Part shown: positions 11,046 through 22,760 of the stretch, piece after piece | Numbering within the stretch: position 1 is the first letter of the stretch | How the letters are laid out: each line of letters begins with the position of its first letter | Origin: Lepus europaeus | Taxonomy: Eukaryota; Chordata; Mammalia; Lagomorpha; Leporidae | DNA length: 64,000 nucleotides | NCBI RefSeq assembly: GCF_033115175.1 | Contig: NC_084835.1 | Coordinates: forward strand, 91,199,948 to 91,263,947 | Reading direction: 5' to 3' | Position numbers and translations under genes: made by a program | The notes under the pieces: model-generated | Told to the model about the DNA's origin: nothing | The model's database searches: none | What the model saw: only the letters and a program-made list of their open reading frames with translations

Positions 11046-11291
11046 AACTCTCTAAGCTTTTCTCTAGATCATACTGACTGCCTAGAATTTCAAGATCACT
11101 AGACTTTTTACTCATTGGGGAAATGGCACTAAGTGAAAGCTGGAAGTATCTAGGAGCAATAAAGATACTTTTGTTCCAAAGGTGGCAGTTGTCATTAACT
11201 GAGCAAAGTAACAAGTTCAAACATGTCTAGTAGAATACAAGCTTTGTCTTGTTCACCCTGATATCCCCAGTAAATTTAAAGTTCCAGGATA

Positions 11292-11622
11292 TGGGGCTAG
11301 CACTATGGGGTAGTGGGCTAAAGCCTCGGCCTGTGGTGCCAGCATCCTATCTGGGCGCCGGTTCGAGTCTCGGCTGCTCCTCTTCCAATCCAGCTCCCTG
11401 TTATGGCCTGGGAAAGCAGTAGAGGATGGTTCAAGTGCTTGGACTCCTCCACCCACATGGGAGACCTGGAAGGAGCTCCTGGCTCCTGGCTTTGGATCGG
11501 CCCAGCTCTGGCCACTAAGGCCATTTGGGGAGTGAACCAGTGGATGGAAGACCTCTCTGTCTCTCCCTTTCTCTGTCTGTAATTCTACCTCTCAAAATAA
11601 ATAAAATATATTAAAAAAATAA
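11292..11622 (+). mobile_element. C SINE with intact B box
   Basis: Starts 'atggggctagcactatgggg'. It carries a good Pol III B box (ggttcgagtct near 11360) and ends in 'aaaataaataaaatata'. Flanks 'agttccagga' (11280-11289) and 'ggtgccagga' right of the tail may be a decayed TSD. Confidence 0.93.
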
Positions 11623-11762
11623 GGTGCCAGGACCACTTAGGTACAAAGTACATACTTGTATATGTAGAATGAGTGCATGCTCTCACAGAAAAATAAATCC
11701 AAACCCTGAACAGTATAAACACCTTATTCTTCCCAAATGATAATGGAAGGCAGAACTCTCTG

Positions 11763-11900
11763 AACACATAATATGGACCAGGCACTGACTGAAGTGCTTC
11801 CCATGCATTGACTCATTTAATCCTCTCAACATTTTATGAGGGAATGACAATTAAAATTTCATTTTACAGATAAAGAAAGCTAAAGCAGGTAGAATATAAG
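11763..11900 (-). mobile_element. MIR fragment
   Basis: 'aatatggaccaggcactga', 'tgactcatttaatcctctcaac' and 'attttacagataaagaaagc' follow the complement of the MIR consensus. It stops close to the 3' end of the L1 at 11938. Confidence 0.85.
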
Positions 11901-12867
11901 AGGCTCTCGCATGCTAGAAATAAGAAACAGAATGACTTTTTAATTTATTTAAGGTATACACATTTTGCATTTTTTATACACAAATTCTGGAACATAGTGA
12001 TACTTCTCACCCTGTCCTCTCTCCTGCCCACTCCCCAATCCTTCTTCCTCCTCCCTCTCCTATTTCCATTCTTAACTTTTACAAATATGTATTTTCAGTT
12101 TACTTAATACTCATAAGGTTAACTCTACACTAAGAGGGCAACAAATAGTATGAAGAAAAAAATGCTATTCCTCAGCAGAAGACACAAGCACTATAAATAA
12201 TCATCGAATCTCAAAATGCCCATTTCACTCCAATACATTACAATTTAGATACTCTGTCAGTTACCCCAGATAAGAGAAAACATATGATGTCTGTCTTTTG
12301 GACTGGCTTTATTTCACTAAGTATAAGGGTTCCCAGTTGCATCCATTCTGTTTTAAATACAGGATTTCAATTTATTTACAGTTGAATATTATTCTATAGT
12401 GTATATATACATAGTTTCTTTATCCAGTTCTGAGTTGATGGATATCTGGATTGATTCCATATCTTAACTATTGTGAATTGAGCTGCAAGGAACATGGGGG
12501 TATGGATAACTCTTTCGTGCGATGATTTCTTTTGGTTTGGGTACATTTCCAGGAGTGAGATGACTGGGTCATATAGTAGGTCTATATTCAGATTTCTGAG
12601 GTGTCTGCATATTGTCTTCCACAGTGACTGTACCAGTTTACATTTCCAGCAGCGGTGGATTAGGGTACCTTTTTCCCCAAACCTCGCCAACATTTGTTGT
12701 TGATTTCTGTATGAGAGCCATTCTAACTGGTGTGAGGTGCAACCACTATGATTTGGATTTTCCTGATGGCTAGTGATCCTCAGCATTTTTTCAAGTGTTT
12801 CTTGGCCATTTGAATTTCCTCTCTTTGAAAAATTCCTGTTCAAGGCCTTTGCCCATTTATTTATTAT

Positions 12868-13365
12868 TTTGGGGGAAAAATTTTATTGCATTTTGTGTCC
12901 ATGTGGAAGCACTGACAATTGAAAAGAGGCAGCATATTCCACTAAGTTTTCTGAAAAATCACATGGTTGGATGGAGTTTCCCTACCCATGGCTAGGTTGA
13001 ATGAACCTTCTCCTACTCTCACCCCAAGCAAAAGCTAAAAAGGGAGGTTTGTAGAACTGCTTAAAGAACCAAATCAAGATGTCCCAGTCATAGATGGCCA
13101 GTGCCAAGACTTCATCTCTGAGCTGAAGGTCCTCCTGACCACTTCACACTCCCTACTGTCTTAGACCTTTCTCCAAGTTCTCACCACCTCTTTCAAATGA
13201 TTTATCACACCAAATGCTGCTCAAGTGAGAAAGCTATTCAGTCTCAGCACCACAGGGTTATGCATATGTGCTTAGTCCAGATGCCTGGATGGCCACCTGT
13301 CCTCTTTAAAGAGTCCATGGTTTGTGATGTTGCCCAAGCATCATGGCCATCCCTACATCGTTATC
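12868..13365 (-). pseudogene. Probable processed pseudogene inserted in L1 (gene not identified)
   Basis: The L1 reads 'cctttgcccattt' up to about 12859 and resumes with 'ccatttcttaactggattg' at 13365. The ~500 bases between are not L1, SINE or LTR. Read on the minus strand they end in an AATAAA signal (12882-12887 on plus as tttatt) followed within 15-20 bases by an A-rich end 'aaaataataaat', as a polyadenylated mRNA copy would. 'cccatttatt' on the left and 'tccatttctt' on the right may be the TSD. No long frame survives; most may be 3' UTR. A non-LTR repeat I do not know is the main alternative. Confidence 0.45.
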
Positions 13366-13730
13366 CATTTCTTAACTGGATTGTTTTATTGTTGTTGAAT
13401 TTCTTGAACTATTTATAGATTCTAGATATTAGCCCCTTATCAGTTGTGGAGTTTGCAAATATTTTCTCGCATTCTGTTGGTGGCCTCTTCACATTGCTGA
13501 GTGTTTCTTTTACAGTACAGAAGCTTCTTGGCTTGATGTAATCCCATTTGTCAATTTAGGCTTTGGCTGCCTGTGATTCTGGGGTCTTTTCCAAGAAGTC
13601 TTTGCCTATGCCAATGTCTTGCAGGGTTTCCCCAGTGTTCTCTAGTAATTTGATGATATCAGGTTGTACATTTAGGTCTTTGATCCATTTTGAGTGGATT
13701 TTGTGTAAGGTGTAAGGTATAAGGTAGAGG

Positions 13731-14060
13731 GGCTGGTGCTATGGTGTAGCGGGTGAGGCCATTGCCTGCAGTGCTGGCATCCCATGTGGGTGCCAATTTG
13801 AGTCCCAGCTGCTCCACTTCTGATCCATGTCTCTGCAATGGCCTGGGAAAGCAGTACAAGATTGCCCAAGTACTTGGGCCCCTGCATCCACATGGGAGAC
13901 CTGGAAGATGCTCCTGGCCCCTGGCTTCAGATCAACACAGCTCTGGCCTTTGCAACCAATTGGGTAGTGAGCCAGTGGATGGACGACCTCTCTCTGTCTC
14001 TCTTTCTCTCTCTGTGTAACTATGACTTTCAAATAAATAAATCAATCTTAAAAAAATGTG
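13731..14060 (+). mobile_element. Old-type C SINE nested in L1, with TSD
   Basis: Complete element 'ggctggtgctatggtgtag' to 'caaataaataaatcaatcttaaa'. The flanking repeat taaggtagagg is perfect over 11 bases (13720-13730 and 14061-14071). The host L1 sequence continues exactly across it. Confidence 0.96.
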
Positions 14061-17035
14061 TAAGGTAGAGGTCTTGTTGCTTACTTCTGGATATGGAGAT
14101 TCAGTGTTCCAAGTGCCACTTGTTGAAGAGACTGTCCTTGCTCCAGAGATTGAATTTATCTTCTTTGTCATAGATAAGTTGGTCGTAGATGTGTGGATTG
14201 ATTTCTGGAGTTTCTATTCTGTTCCATTGGTTGACACATCTATTTTTGTGACAGTACCAGGCTATTTTGTTTATAAGTGCCATGTAGTATGTGTTGAAAC
14301 CTGGTATTGTGATACCTTAGGCTTTGTTTTTGTTGTATAATATTGCTTTAGCTATTCGGAGTGTCTTGTGTTTCCAAATCACTTTTAGCATCATTTCTTC
14401 CAGATCTGAGAAGAATGTCATCGGTATTTTGATAGGGATCACATTGAATTTGTTAATTGTTTTTGGCAGTATTGGTGTTTTGATTATATTGATTCTTTCA
14501 TTCCATGAAGGTGGAAGAGTTTTCCATTTTTTAATGTCTTATTCTATTTCTTTCTTTAATGTTTTATAATTTCTATCATAGAGGATTTTGGCCTTCTTTT
14601 TAAAATTTATTCCAAAGTATTGAATTTTTATAGCTATTGTGAATGGCATTGATTTTTAGAAGTTCTTTCTCAGCCACAGCATTGTGTGTATACAAAGGCT
14701 ATGGATTTTTGTGTTAATTTTGTATCTTGCCACATTGCCAAACTCTTTTATGAGTTCCAATCATCTCTCAGTTGAGTCTTTATGTTACCCTGTATGGAAT
14801 AATGCCATCTGCAAGTAGGGATAGTTTGACTTTCTCCTTTCCAATTTGGATCCCTTTGATTTCTTTTTCTTGCCTACTGGCTCTGGCTAAAACATCCAAA
14901 ACTATATTGAATAGCAGTGGTGAGAGTGGGCATCCTTATCTGGTTCCAGATCCTAGAGGGAATGCTTCCAAGTTTTCCCCACTCAATAAAATGCTGACTG
15001 TGGGTTTGTCATAAATTGTTTTGATTGTGTTGAAGAATGTTCCTTCTACCCAATTTGCTTAAGGTTTTCATAATGAAAGGATGTACTTTTATTAAATGCT
15101 TTTTGATCTATTGAGATAATCATATGGTTTTTGTTCAGTTTAATAATGTTGTGTATCACATGGATTGATTTGCAAATACTAAACTATCCCTGTATACCAT
15201 GAATAAATCCTACTTGGTCTGGGTGAATGATCTTTCTGATGTGTTGTTGGATTCAATTGGCTAGTATTTTGTTGAGGATTTTTGCTCATCTATGTTCATC
15301 AGGGATATTAGTGTAGTTTTCTTTCTCTGTTGTATCATTTTCTGGTTTAGGAATTAAGGTGATGCTGGCTTCATAGATGGAGTTTGGGAGGATTCCCTTT
15401 CAATTATTTTGAATATTGGGAAGAATTGGAATTAATTCTTCTTAAATGTCTGTTAGAATTTGGCAGTGAAGCCATCCAGTTCTGGGCTTTTCTTTGTTGG
15501 GAAGGGCTTTATTACTGATTCAATCTCCATTTTGGTTATTGGTCTGTTTCGGTTTTCTGTGTCTTAATGACTCAATTTTGGCAGATTTTATGTGTCCTAG
15601 AATCTATCCATTTCCTCTAGGTTTCCAATATTTTTGACATACAGTAATAATTACAGTAGTAATTCCTGATGATTCTTTTTATTTCTGTGGCATCCATTGT
15701 TACATTTCCCTTCCCTGATTTTATTTATTTGGGTCTTCTACCTCTTTTTTTGTGTGTGAGTTGGCTCAATGGTATATCAATGTTTTTTTTTTTTTAAATC
15801 AGCCCTTCATTTCACAGAACTTTTGTATTTTTTGTTTCAATTTTGTTTATTTCCCCTCTAAATTTAATTATGTCTTTTCTCCTACTAATTTTGGGTTTGA
15901 TTTGCTGTTTCTCTAGGTCCTTGAGTTGCATTCATAGCTCAGTTCTTTGGTATATTTCAATTTTTTCATGTTGGCACCAATTGCTCTAAATTTTCCTCTT
16001 AATACTGCTTTTACTGTGTCCCATAAGTTTTGTTGATATATTGTCATTTTCATTCATTTCCAGAAACTCTTAGATTTTTTATTTCTCTATGACTTACTTT
16101 TCCTTCAGGAGCCTGTTGTTAAGTCTCCATATATCTGCATGTGATCTAGAGAGTCTTAAGTTGTTGATTTCGAGCTTCAATCCACTGTGGTTAGAGAAAA
16201 TGCATGATATGATTCTGATTTTTTTAAAAATTTGCTAAATTTATTAACTTGCTTTATGGCCTAGCCTGTGGTCCATCCTAGAGAAAATTCTATACACTGA
16301 TGAGAAAAATATGTATTCTTCAGCAGTGGGGTGAAAGTTCTGTAGATATCAATGAGGTCCATTTGGCCAAGAGTATAGATTAGTTCTGTTGTTTCTTTGT
16401 TGATTTTCTGAGTAGATGATCTGTCCATTGCTGAATGTGGGGTGTTGCAGTCCCCTGTTAATATTGTTTTGGAGTTTGTGTCCCCCTTGGGATCCATTAA
16501 CATTTCTTTTAAATAGTCAGGCACCCTGACATTGGGTACATATACATTTATTACAGTCACATCTTCCTGTTGAATTGATTGCTTAATAATTTTATCATGA
16601 CCTCCTTTGTCTCTTTTAGCAGTTTTTGTGTTAAATTCTATTTTGTCTGATGTAGCATAGCTACACCTGCCATTTTTGCTTTCCATCAACATGGACTATC
16701 TTCTTTCATCCTTTCATTTTGAGTCTGTATGTATTTTTGTTGGTCAGATGTATTTCTTGTAGGCAGAAAATAGATGGATCTTGTTTTTTAATCCATTCAG
16801 CCAGTCTATATCTTTGAACTGGAGAGTTGAGGCCATTTACATTCAAGGTGACTATTGATAAGTTACAACTGACCCTGCCATTTTTCCATGAATATTCCCA
16901 TTTTTTACTTTGGATTTCTTTTGTACTTTTACTGGGGGATTTTCTGCCTTCACCTGCATTCATAGGATGACCATGCTTCTATGTTTCTGAGTGTAGCACA
17001 CCCTTAAGCATCTTTTGTAAGGCTGGATGAGTGTA

Positions 17036-18240
17036 TGTTGGAAGGCAGGAAGCACCTCACAGTCTTGCATGGGTGCCCAGCCCCCATCAACCCTCCTAGC
17101 CAGATTCAAAGTCAGTGGGGAATGCAGATTTTTCCCTCTGCTAGAATCTCTGGATCACATGGGTACAGAAGAGCCACTGCCTAAATGTTGCCTTCTCCTT
17201 ACTGGTTACACCAGAGCTGCTGCCACCAGTACTTCTGGGAAGATGGTGTCTTTCCCCATCCAGTTGTTGTGTGTGTGCACAAAGGCTTCCACAGCTGCTG
17301 CTATGACCAAAATGGCACCCACTCTCTCAGCTGGTTGCCGGCACCAATGTTGGGAGGTTGGGGTGAGAGAAACGTGCCCCCATTTTTTACTGGGTCTGGG
17401 AGTACCCTCTCTACTTTTGGGCTTCAGGCTGAACTCATGCCATTCTCTGCCTCCAGCTATATCACCAGTGCCACAGATTGCTGCAGTTTGATCTCCTCTC
17501 ACTGTACAAAGCTGGTGCTTTTTCCGGTCCATGTTCATGCTGTGCATCTGCACCTTTCACACAGGTCCATGGAGTTCCTCCTCCTTCTGCAGAATTTTCT
17601 ACTCTGGTTTTCTCTCAAACTCTCCATTCTTGGACCTTTGGCCTCAGACAACAAGTTACATCATTGGTTCCCCTAGATGTCAGGCCTTCTGTCTGGAACT
17701 GAACAGCACCACCATGTTTCCTGGGTCTCCAGTTTGTGGACAGCACATTATGAGGCATCTCAGCCTCTGTAATAACAGAAGGCTCGCTGCGCCATGACTC
17801 ACTTGGCTAGTCCTCCGCTTGTGATGCTGGCACCCCAGGTTCTAGTCCCGGTTGGGGTGCCAGATTCTGTCCTGGTTGCTCCTCTTCCAGTCCAGCTCTC
17901 TGCTGTGGCCTGGGAAGGCAGTGGAGGATGGCCCATGTGCTTGGGCCCTGCATCCACATGGGAGACCAGGAGAAGCACCTGGCTCCTGGCTCGGATTGGC
18001 ACAGTGCGCCAGCCGTAGCAGCCATTTGAGGAGTGAACTAACGGAAGAAAGACCTTTCTCTCTGTCTCTCTCTCTCACTGTCTAACTCTGCCTGCCAAAA
18101 AATAAAAATAAAAAACAAACAAACAAACAAAAAACAACAAAGCAAAACAGAACGCTCTTCCTATAATAAATCTCCCCCTTATGTGTATTTCTATAAAGCC
18201 CATCATTATGGCTTTTCTAGAGAATCTTGACTAATGCATA
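17036..18240. repeat. Old repeat remnants, family unassigned
   Basis: Starts where recognisable L1 ends. The right part, 'tacatcattggttcccctag', 'tcctgggtctccagtttgtgg', 'cagcctctgtaataa', then after the nested SINE 'ataataaatctccccctta' and 'gaatcttgactaatgcata', follows the plus-strand 3' end of a common mammalian repeat ending in 'aaccctgactaatac'. I cannot name the family. The left part (17036-17600) is GC-richer and could be L1 5' region. ORFs of up to 163 codons here (17027-17676) overlap in several frames and carry no recognisable domain. Confidence 0.4.
17781..18118 (+). mobile_element. Young-type C SINE
   Basis: Full-length, from 'aaggctcgctgcgccatgactc' to 'ctgcc' plus an A-rich tail that runs into (AAAC)n. 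The old repeat on both sides continues across it; 'aacagaa' occurs at both borders as a possible short TSD. Confidence 0.92.
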
Positions 18241-18391
18241 CATTTACCACAGCAACGCCCATAACTTCTTTCATCTCTGATCTTCCATATGTGATTGTGT
18301 GTCTTATTTTGTGTGCTTTCTTCTTCTTTTTTTTTTCTTCAATTAGGGACTGTTAAAGATGAACTTGATTTTTTTTCCAGAAATTATCTTT

Positions 18392-18698
18392 TTCTAAAAA
18401 AATATTTATTTATTTATTTATTTGAAAGGCAGAGTCACAGAGAGGCAGGGGGTGGGGAGGTGGGGAGGGGGGTCTTCCATCCCCTAGTTCACTCCCCAGA
18501 TGGCTGCAATGGCTGGAGCTGGACCAATTCCAAGCCAGGAGCCGGAAGCTTCTTCTGGGTCTCCCACGTGGGTGCAGGGGCCCAAGGACTTGGACCATCT
18601 TCTACTGCTTTCCCAGGCCATAGCAGAGTGCTGGATTGGAAGTGGAGCAGCTGGGACTCAAACTGGCGCCTTAACCACTATGACACCGTACTGGCCCC
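18392..18698 (-). mobile_element. C SINE with internal deletion, G-quadruplex motif and TSD
   Basis: Reverse copy with (ATTT)n tail complement. About 30 bases around the B-box partner ('actggcgcc' joins directly to 'ttaaccac') are missing. Flanks agaaattatcttt at 18379-18391 and 18699-18711 form a perfect 13 bp TSD. The purine run 18447-18472 has four G-runs. Confidence 0.93.
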
Positions 18699-19090
18699 AG
18701 AAATTATCTTTATATTACAATCTTCTAAAATATTTTTTCTAGGCAAAGAATTTGTAGTTGACACTTCTTTTTAACTCCTGTCATATTAAAGATAATATTC
18801 CAGTGTATAAAACTCTCACTTTTGCCAATGAGATATCGGATGTCAGTATGTTATTTCTTTAAAGTAATTTCTCTTTTTCTCTAGCTGCTTTGAGGTTTTC
18901 TCTTTATCTTTGATAGTTCATACATTTGCTCTGTTTATCTTATTTAAGATTCATTAGATTTGTTGGTATCTTCCTTCAGTTTTAGAAAATTCTCAGCATT
19001 TTTATTATAATATATCCTTGCCACCACTGTGAATTGAATGTAGCTTGAATGTACTCAAAGCTTTGTTTTGTTTTGTTTTGTCTTGTTTTT

Positions 19091-19421
19091 TTGACAGGCA
19101 GAGTGGACAGTGAGAGAGAGACAGAGAGAAAGGTCCTCCTTTTCCGTTGGTTACCTCCCCATGGCCGCTGTGGCCAGTGCGCTGCGGCCAGTGCACTGCG
19201 CTGATCCGAAGCCAGGAGCCAGGTGCTTCTCCTAGTCTCCCATGTGGGTGCAGGGCCCAAGGACCTGGGCCATCCTCCACTGCACTTCCGGGCTACAGCA
19301 GAGAGCTAGACAGGAAGAGGAGCAGAACCGGGACAGAATCTGGCACCCCGACCAGGACTAGAACCCCGTGTGCTGGCTCCACAGGCACAGGATTAGCCTA
19401 TTGAGCCGTGGTGCCGGCCCT
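19091..19421 (-). mobile_element. Young-type C SINE
   Basis: Complete copy 'gacaggcagagtggacag' to 'gagccgtggtgccggccc'. Left 'aaagctttgttttg' (19057-19070) and right 'gaagctgtgttttg' (19422-19435) look like a TSD with two differences; the left side then continues as (TTTTG)n. Confidence 0.95.
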
Positions 19422-19435
19422 GAAGCTGTGTTTTG

Positions 19436-19965
19436 AAATTTATCCCAACTATGAACACTAAGAGGATAGAAACTTAATTTAACTTTCATGTTTAGAGGTG
19501 GGGCCTTTAGGACCTGAGTAAAATTAGGTAAGATTGTCAGGGCAGAGCTCCCATGAGTTAATCTTTATGGCTTTACTTTTTTTTTTTTTCCAAAGAAACT
19601 TTTTATTAATGAGTACAAATTTCATAAGAACAAATTTAGGGATATAGTGATTCTTCCCATTACCCGCCCTCCCACCCCACTTCCTCTCCCCTCTCCCATT
19701 ACTCGTCCCATTCTCCATGAAGAAAGAAAGAAAAAAGAAAACTGTTCTTCAACAGTAAAGAGGAAGAGTGATCAGGCACAGTTGCTCCCCTCTCTTGCCA
19801 TGTGATATAGTGCTGTTTCAAAATTCTGTTAGCAAGAAATCCACCCTAAAACGTGGTCCCCAGACCTTGTACCTCAAGAATCATGAGCCAGAATTAAAGC
19901 CCTTCCATTTATGAAGTAGCCTGCTCAGGTATTTCAATATAGTGATTTTAAAAAACAACGAAGAT
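19436..19965 (+). mobile_element. MaLR-type LTR (MST/MLT1-like), interrupted
   Basis: Left piece 19436-19565 has 'agaggtggggcctttaggac' and 'cagggcagagctcccatgag'. Right piece 19766-19965 has 'cttgccatgtgata', 'ccagaccttgtacctcaag', 'atcatgagccagaattaaa' and 'agcctgctcaggtatttc'. Both follow the usual order of a MaLR LTR. An L1 3' end sits between them. These LTRs are old and without coding capacity. Confidence 0.6.
19566..19765 (-). mobile_element. Short L1 3' end inserted in the LTR
   Basis: T-run at 19578-19589 and 'ctttttattaatgagtacaaatttc' followed by a C-rich stretch 'cgccctcccaccccacttcc'. This is the complement of an L1 3' UTR of the same older type as the 3' end at 11940-12060. Confidence 0.75.
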
Positions 19966-20299
19966 GCCACTTTTTATTTTCTTTTTTGAGCAGCAGGTTT
20001 TTGCTCTCTAAACATGTGACTTAATTTTCTTTCATGCTTTCCATAATTCTGCCTCCTTTTATAGCTTTTTTGATAATTTCTTCAATCAATGTTCCACTTT
20101 GGTAATTTTCTTTCCTGCTATGTATACTGAAGTGTTTAATTACAAATAATGTATGCATTAATTTTTGAAAATTCTGTTTTCTGCACCAGAATCTACTTGT
20201 TTATTCCTTATAGATGTTTGTTCCCTCTATATATTCAAGCTAGTGGTTAATTTCTTTGAAAAAATAAGGAATTTTTTTCATTTTAGCTTATGTTATTTT

Positions 20300-20638
20300 A
20301 ATTCCTTTTTTTAAATATTTATTTATTTGAAAGTCAGAGTTACACAGAGAGAGGAGAGGCAGAGAGAGAGAGAGAGAGGTCTTCCGTCTGCTGGTTCACT
20401 CCCCAATTGGCTGCAATGGCCAGAGCTGCACTGATCCGAAGCCAGGAGTCAGGAGCTTCTTCCAGTACTCCCACGTGGATGCAGATGCCCAAGGACTTGG
20501 GCCATCTTGTACTGCTTTCCCAGGCCATAGTAGAGAGCTGGATCAGAAGTGGAGAAGCCAGGACTTGAACTGGCGCCCATATAGGATGCTGGCACTGCAT
20601 TGCAGCGGCTTTACCTGCTATGCCACAGCGCCAGTCCC
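20300..20638 (-). mobile_element. Old-type C SINE
   Basis: Reverse, complete: tail 'aaatatttatttatttgaaag', GA-run, body and head ending 'gccacagcgccagtccc'. The B box complement 'ggacttgaactggcgccc' is well preserved. Confidence 0.94.
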
Positions 20639-21671
20639 AAGAATGCCCATTTATTCTTTATGCTTCCATGTTTCTATTTAACTTTCCTATTTGTTGATTC
20701 ATTTCCATCACATTTTTCTTTTAAATATTTGAATATAGTATTGGTTTATTCTACTGTTTTTGTAGCTGAAGCTGAGGAGGGAGGTGGCAGTAGTTCCATG
20801 CAAAACACTGTAGACTCTGCTGCTCTTAGAAAGAGTTTTAGCACTTTTTCATAAATATGCACTTTCTGATTTATTGTTTGGCTTAGACTAATTAGCAAGA
20901 GTAATTACATGGTTGTTTTTAATAATTTTGTCTAATTTTATACTTGATTTTAGGGGTACAAATTCATGAAAGTTTCATTTACAATATAGTTCTGAAACAT
21001 GATCCTGAACTATAAAATGAAATGATAAATTTATAGTCTCTAGTAGTTCCTGTGTCTAAAATATTTAATCTCTATAGTTTTTTGTTGTTGCTGTTGTTGA
21101 TTTGCTTTTACTCTTTGTTGGTTTCATCCGGTTTTTGCTCATGGTGTCTTGTAAGTTAATAATTTTTTCTTTTAAGTATTTTTGGTAGGAATTTTTGAGG
21201 CTGTAGTTGAAGAAAATTTCTTTGAGAGAAGATTCCTTTGCTTTGTCAGATGTCTGAAGACTCCAAAAAACCTGGTGATACTCAGAATTAAATTTTTGGC
21301 TTGGGGATTTTATGGCTAATAAACGGATAGATTTGGGGTATAAATTTATGTAACAGCTGATTTGTGTGTTCAGTGGAGATTTTCCCTACTCTGGTAGGCA
21401 TTAAAGTTTAGAAAAGTGTATTTTTATGAACTCGAGGATAGATGGGAAGAACAGTTTATATATAGTAAAAACGTACATTGAAGATGTATGTGTTTGGCAT
21501 TTCAATGTTATAGAGTGGATATCTTCTTTCAGGGATAAAAGTAGGAAGATTCTCTACCTTCTTGTTGTTTTCATATCTACTCTTTAGAGTCTTAGAAAAC
21601 AAAGCCAAAGTTTGCAAAAATCCTTAAGGTAAAACAGACATTAGTGCTCCCTTGATTCTCTGAGGTAATTT

Positions 21672-21770
21672 TTCTTCCCTTCCCTCCCCTGTCCTCCCCT
21701 TTCTCCCTCCCCTCTCCTCCCCTCCCCTCCCCTTCTCTCTTTTCTCATTCCCTTATCTTCCCTTCCTTTT
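21672..21770. repeat. Polypyrimidine tract, about 100 bases
   Basis: Almost pure C/T on the plus strand from 'ttcttcccttccctcccc' to 'cttcccttccttttg', broken by a single g near 21691 and isolated a residues after 21745. (CCCCT)n-like in the middle. Confidence 0.9.
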
Positions 21771-22403
21771 GCTTTGCCAAGAATGTCTTCTCCTTCTGTG
21801 ATATATCTAGAATGTGTTTAAGAAACTGTGTATGCATTTATATTTATATTTTCATTTATAATTAAGGACTTGTTATTTTAGTGTCAGGATGAACACAAGT
21901 CTCTAATTACCCATCTATAATGTCTAGTACAATATCTCATATGGAATTGAAATTCAGTATACATTTTTCAATAAATGAACTCCTTTTATTTCCTCTCCTT
22001 TTAGTGAGTACAAGATTCTTTTAAAAACAATGTATTATGACTTTTAGATCCTGCCATGTGATCTTACAACCCCTGCTTCTGTTTGTGAATTTCTTCAGTG
22101 ATTTGTAATTCCTTCCTTTGCTCAGCTTGTTGGGAAATTCTTTTGGTGTTGAGCTACCAAAAAAAAAAAAATCCTAGTAGAAAAGACATGATATCCATAA
22201 ATAACTATACTGCCAAGCAATCTATAAATGTAACCAGTAAGATAAGAATGAAATTTCGAAGCTAAAAATGGCCCATACTGACTGTGATGATTAAGAATAA
22301 GAGAAAGCATGTAGCTTGCAACTGAAAGATGAATAGGACTTCAAAAGAAAAGGAGAGAAACAAAGGTCAGGACAATGAGTAAAAGCAGCATGAGTATTTT
22401 GGT
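21771..22403. other. Unique AT-rich sequence
   Basis: Nothing recognised. The A12 run at 22159-22171 has no SINE body attached. Confidence 0.45.
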
Positions 22404-22420
22404 AGAAATTATTACTTTTG

Positions 22421-22760
22421 AGGCTGGCGTGGCTCAATAGCCTGATCCTCCGCCTGCGGCGCCAACACACTGGGTTCTAGTCCTGGTCAGGGTGCCGGAT
22501 TCTGTCCTGGTTCTGCTCCTTTTCCTGTCCAGCTCTCTGCTGTGGACCGGGAGTTCAGTGGAGGATGGCCCAAGTCCTTGGGCCCTGCACCCGCATGGGA
22601 GACCAGGAGAAGCACCTGGCTCCTGGCTTCGGATCAGCACAGTGCGCTGGCCGCAGCGCACTGGCCACAGTGGCCATTGGAGGGTGAACCAACGGAAAAG
22701 GAGGACCTTTCTCTCTGTCTCTCTCTCACTGTCCACTCTGCCTGTCAAAAAAAGAAAGAA
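22421..22760 (+). mobile_element. Young-type C SINE with perfect 17 bp TSD
   Basis: Starts 'aggctggcgtggctcaatag' and ends 'ctgtcaaaaaaagaaagaa'. The target repeat agaaattattacttttg is identical at 22404-22420 and 22761-22777. Very likely one of the youngest insertions here. Confidence 0.98.

Larger units (their letters stand above)
11938..17035 (-). mobile_element. Long dead L1 with readable ORF2, carrying nested insertions
   Basis: Minus-strand L1 of about 4.3 kb net of insertions. Its 3' UTR is at 11938-12390 and ORF2 is traceable from 16963 down to ~12390 through many stops and frameshifts. The N-terminal endonuclease is readable (16261-16963) with NVNGLNSPVQRYRLAEW, LQEIHL and GDCNTPHS. 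The reverse transcriptase catalytic box at 14803-14814 reads LADG instead of FADD, so the second aspartate is lost. The zinc-knuckle-like C-terminus is in 12394-12843 (CWKCKLVQ). ORF1 is not recognisable upstream. Its 3' end differs from that of the younger L1s here, suggesting an older family. It is interrupted at 12868-13365 and 13731-14060. Confidence 0.93.
18840..21420 (-). mobile_element. Probable ancient L1, 5'-side portion, in pieces
   Basis: The pieces 18840-19057 and 19966-21420 (minus the SINE at 20300) resemble antisense of the 5'/ORF1 side of old mammalian L1s, e.g. 'ctagctgctttgaggttttctctttatc', 'ttttagaaaattctcagca', 'cagtggagattttccctactc'. They are split by a young C SINE and an LTR. 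Assignment is by general resemblance and the order of phrases only. Confidence 0.42.

Noticed and set aside
17027..17676. Cluster of ORFs up to 163 codons in several frames
   Set aside because: Several frames and both strands are open at once in an old GC-richer repeat; this is compositional, not coding.
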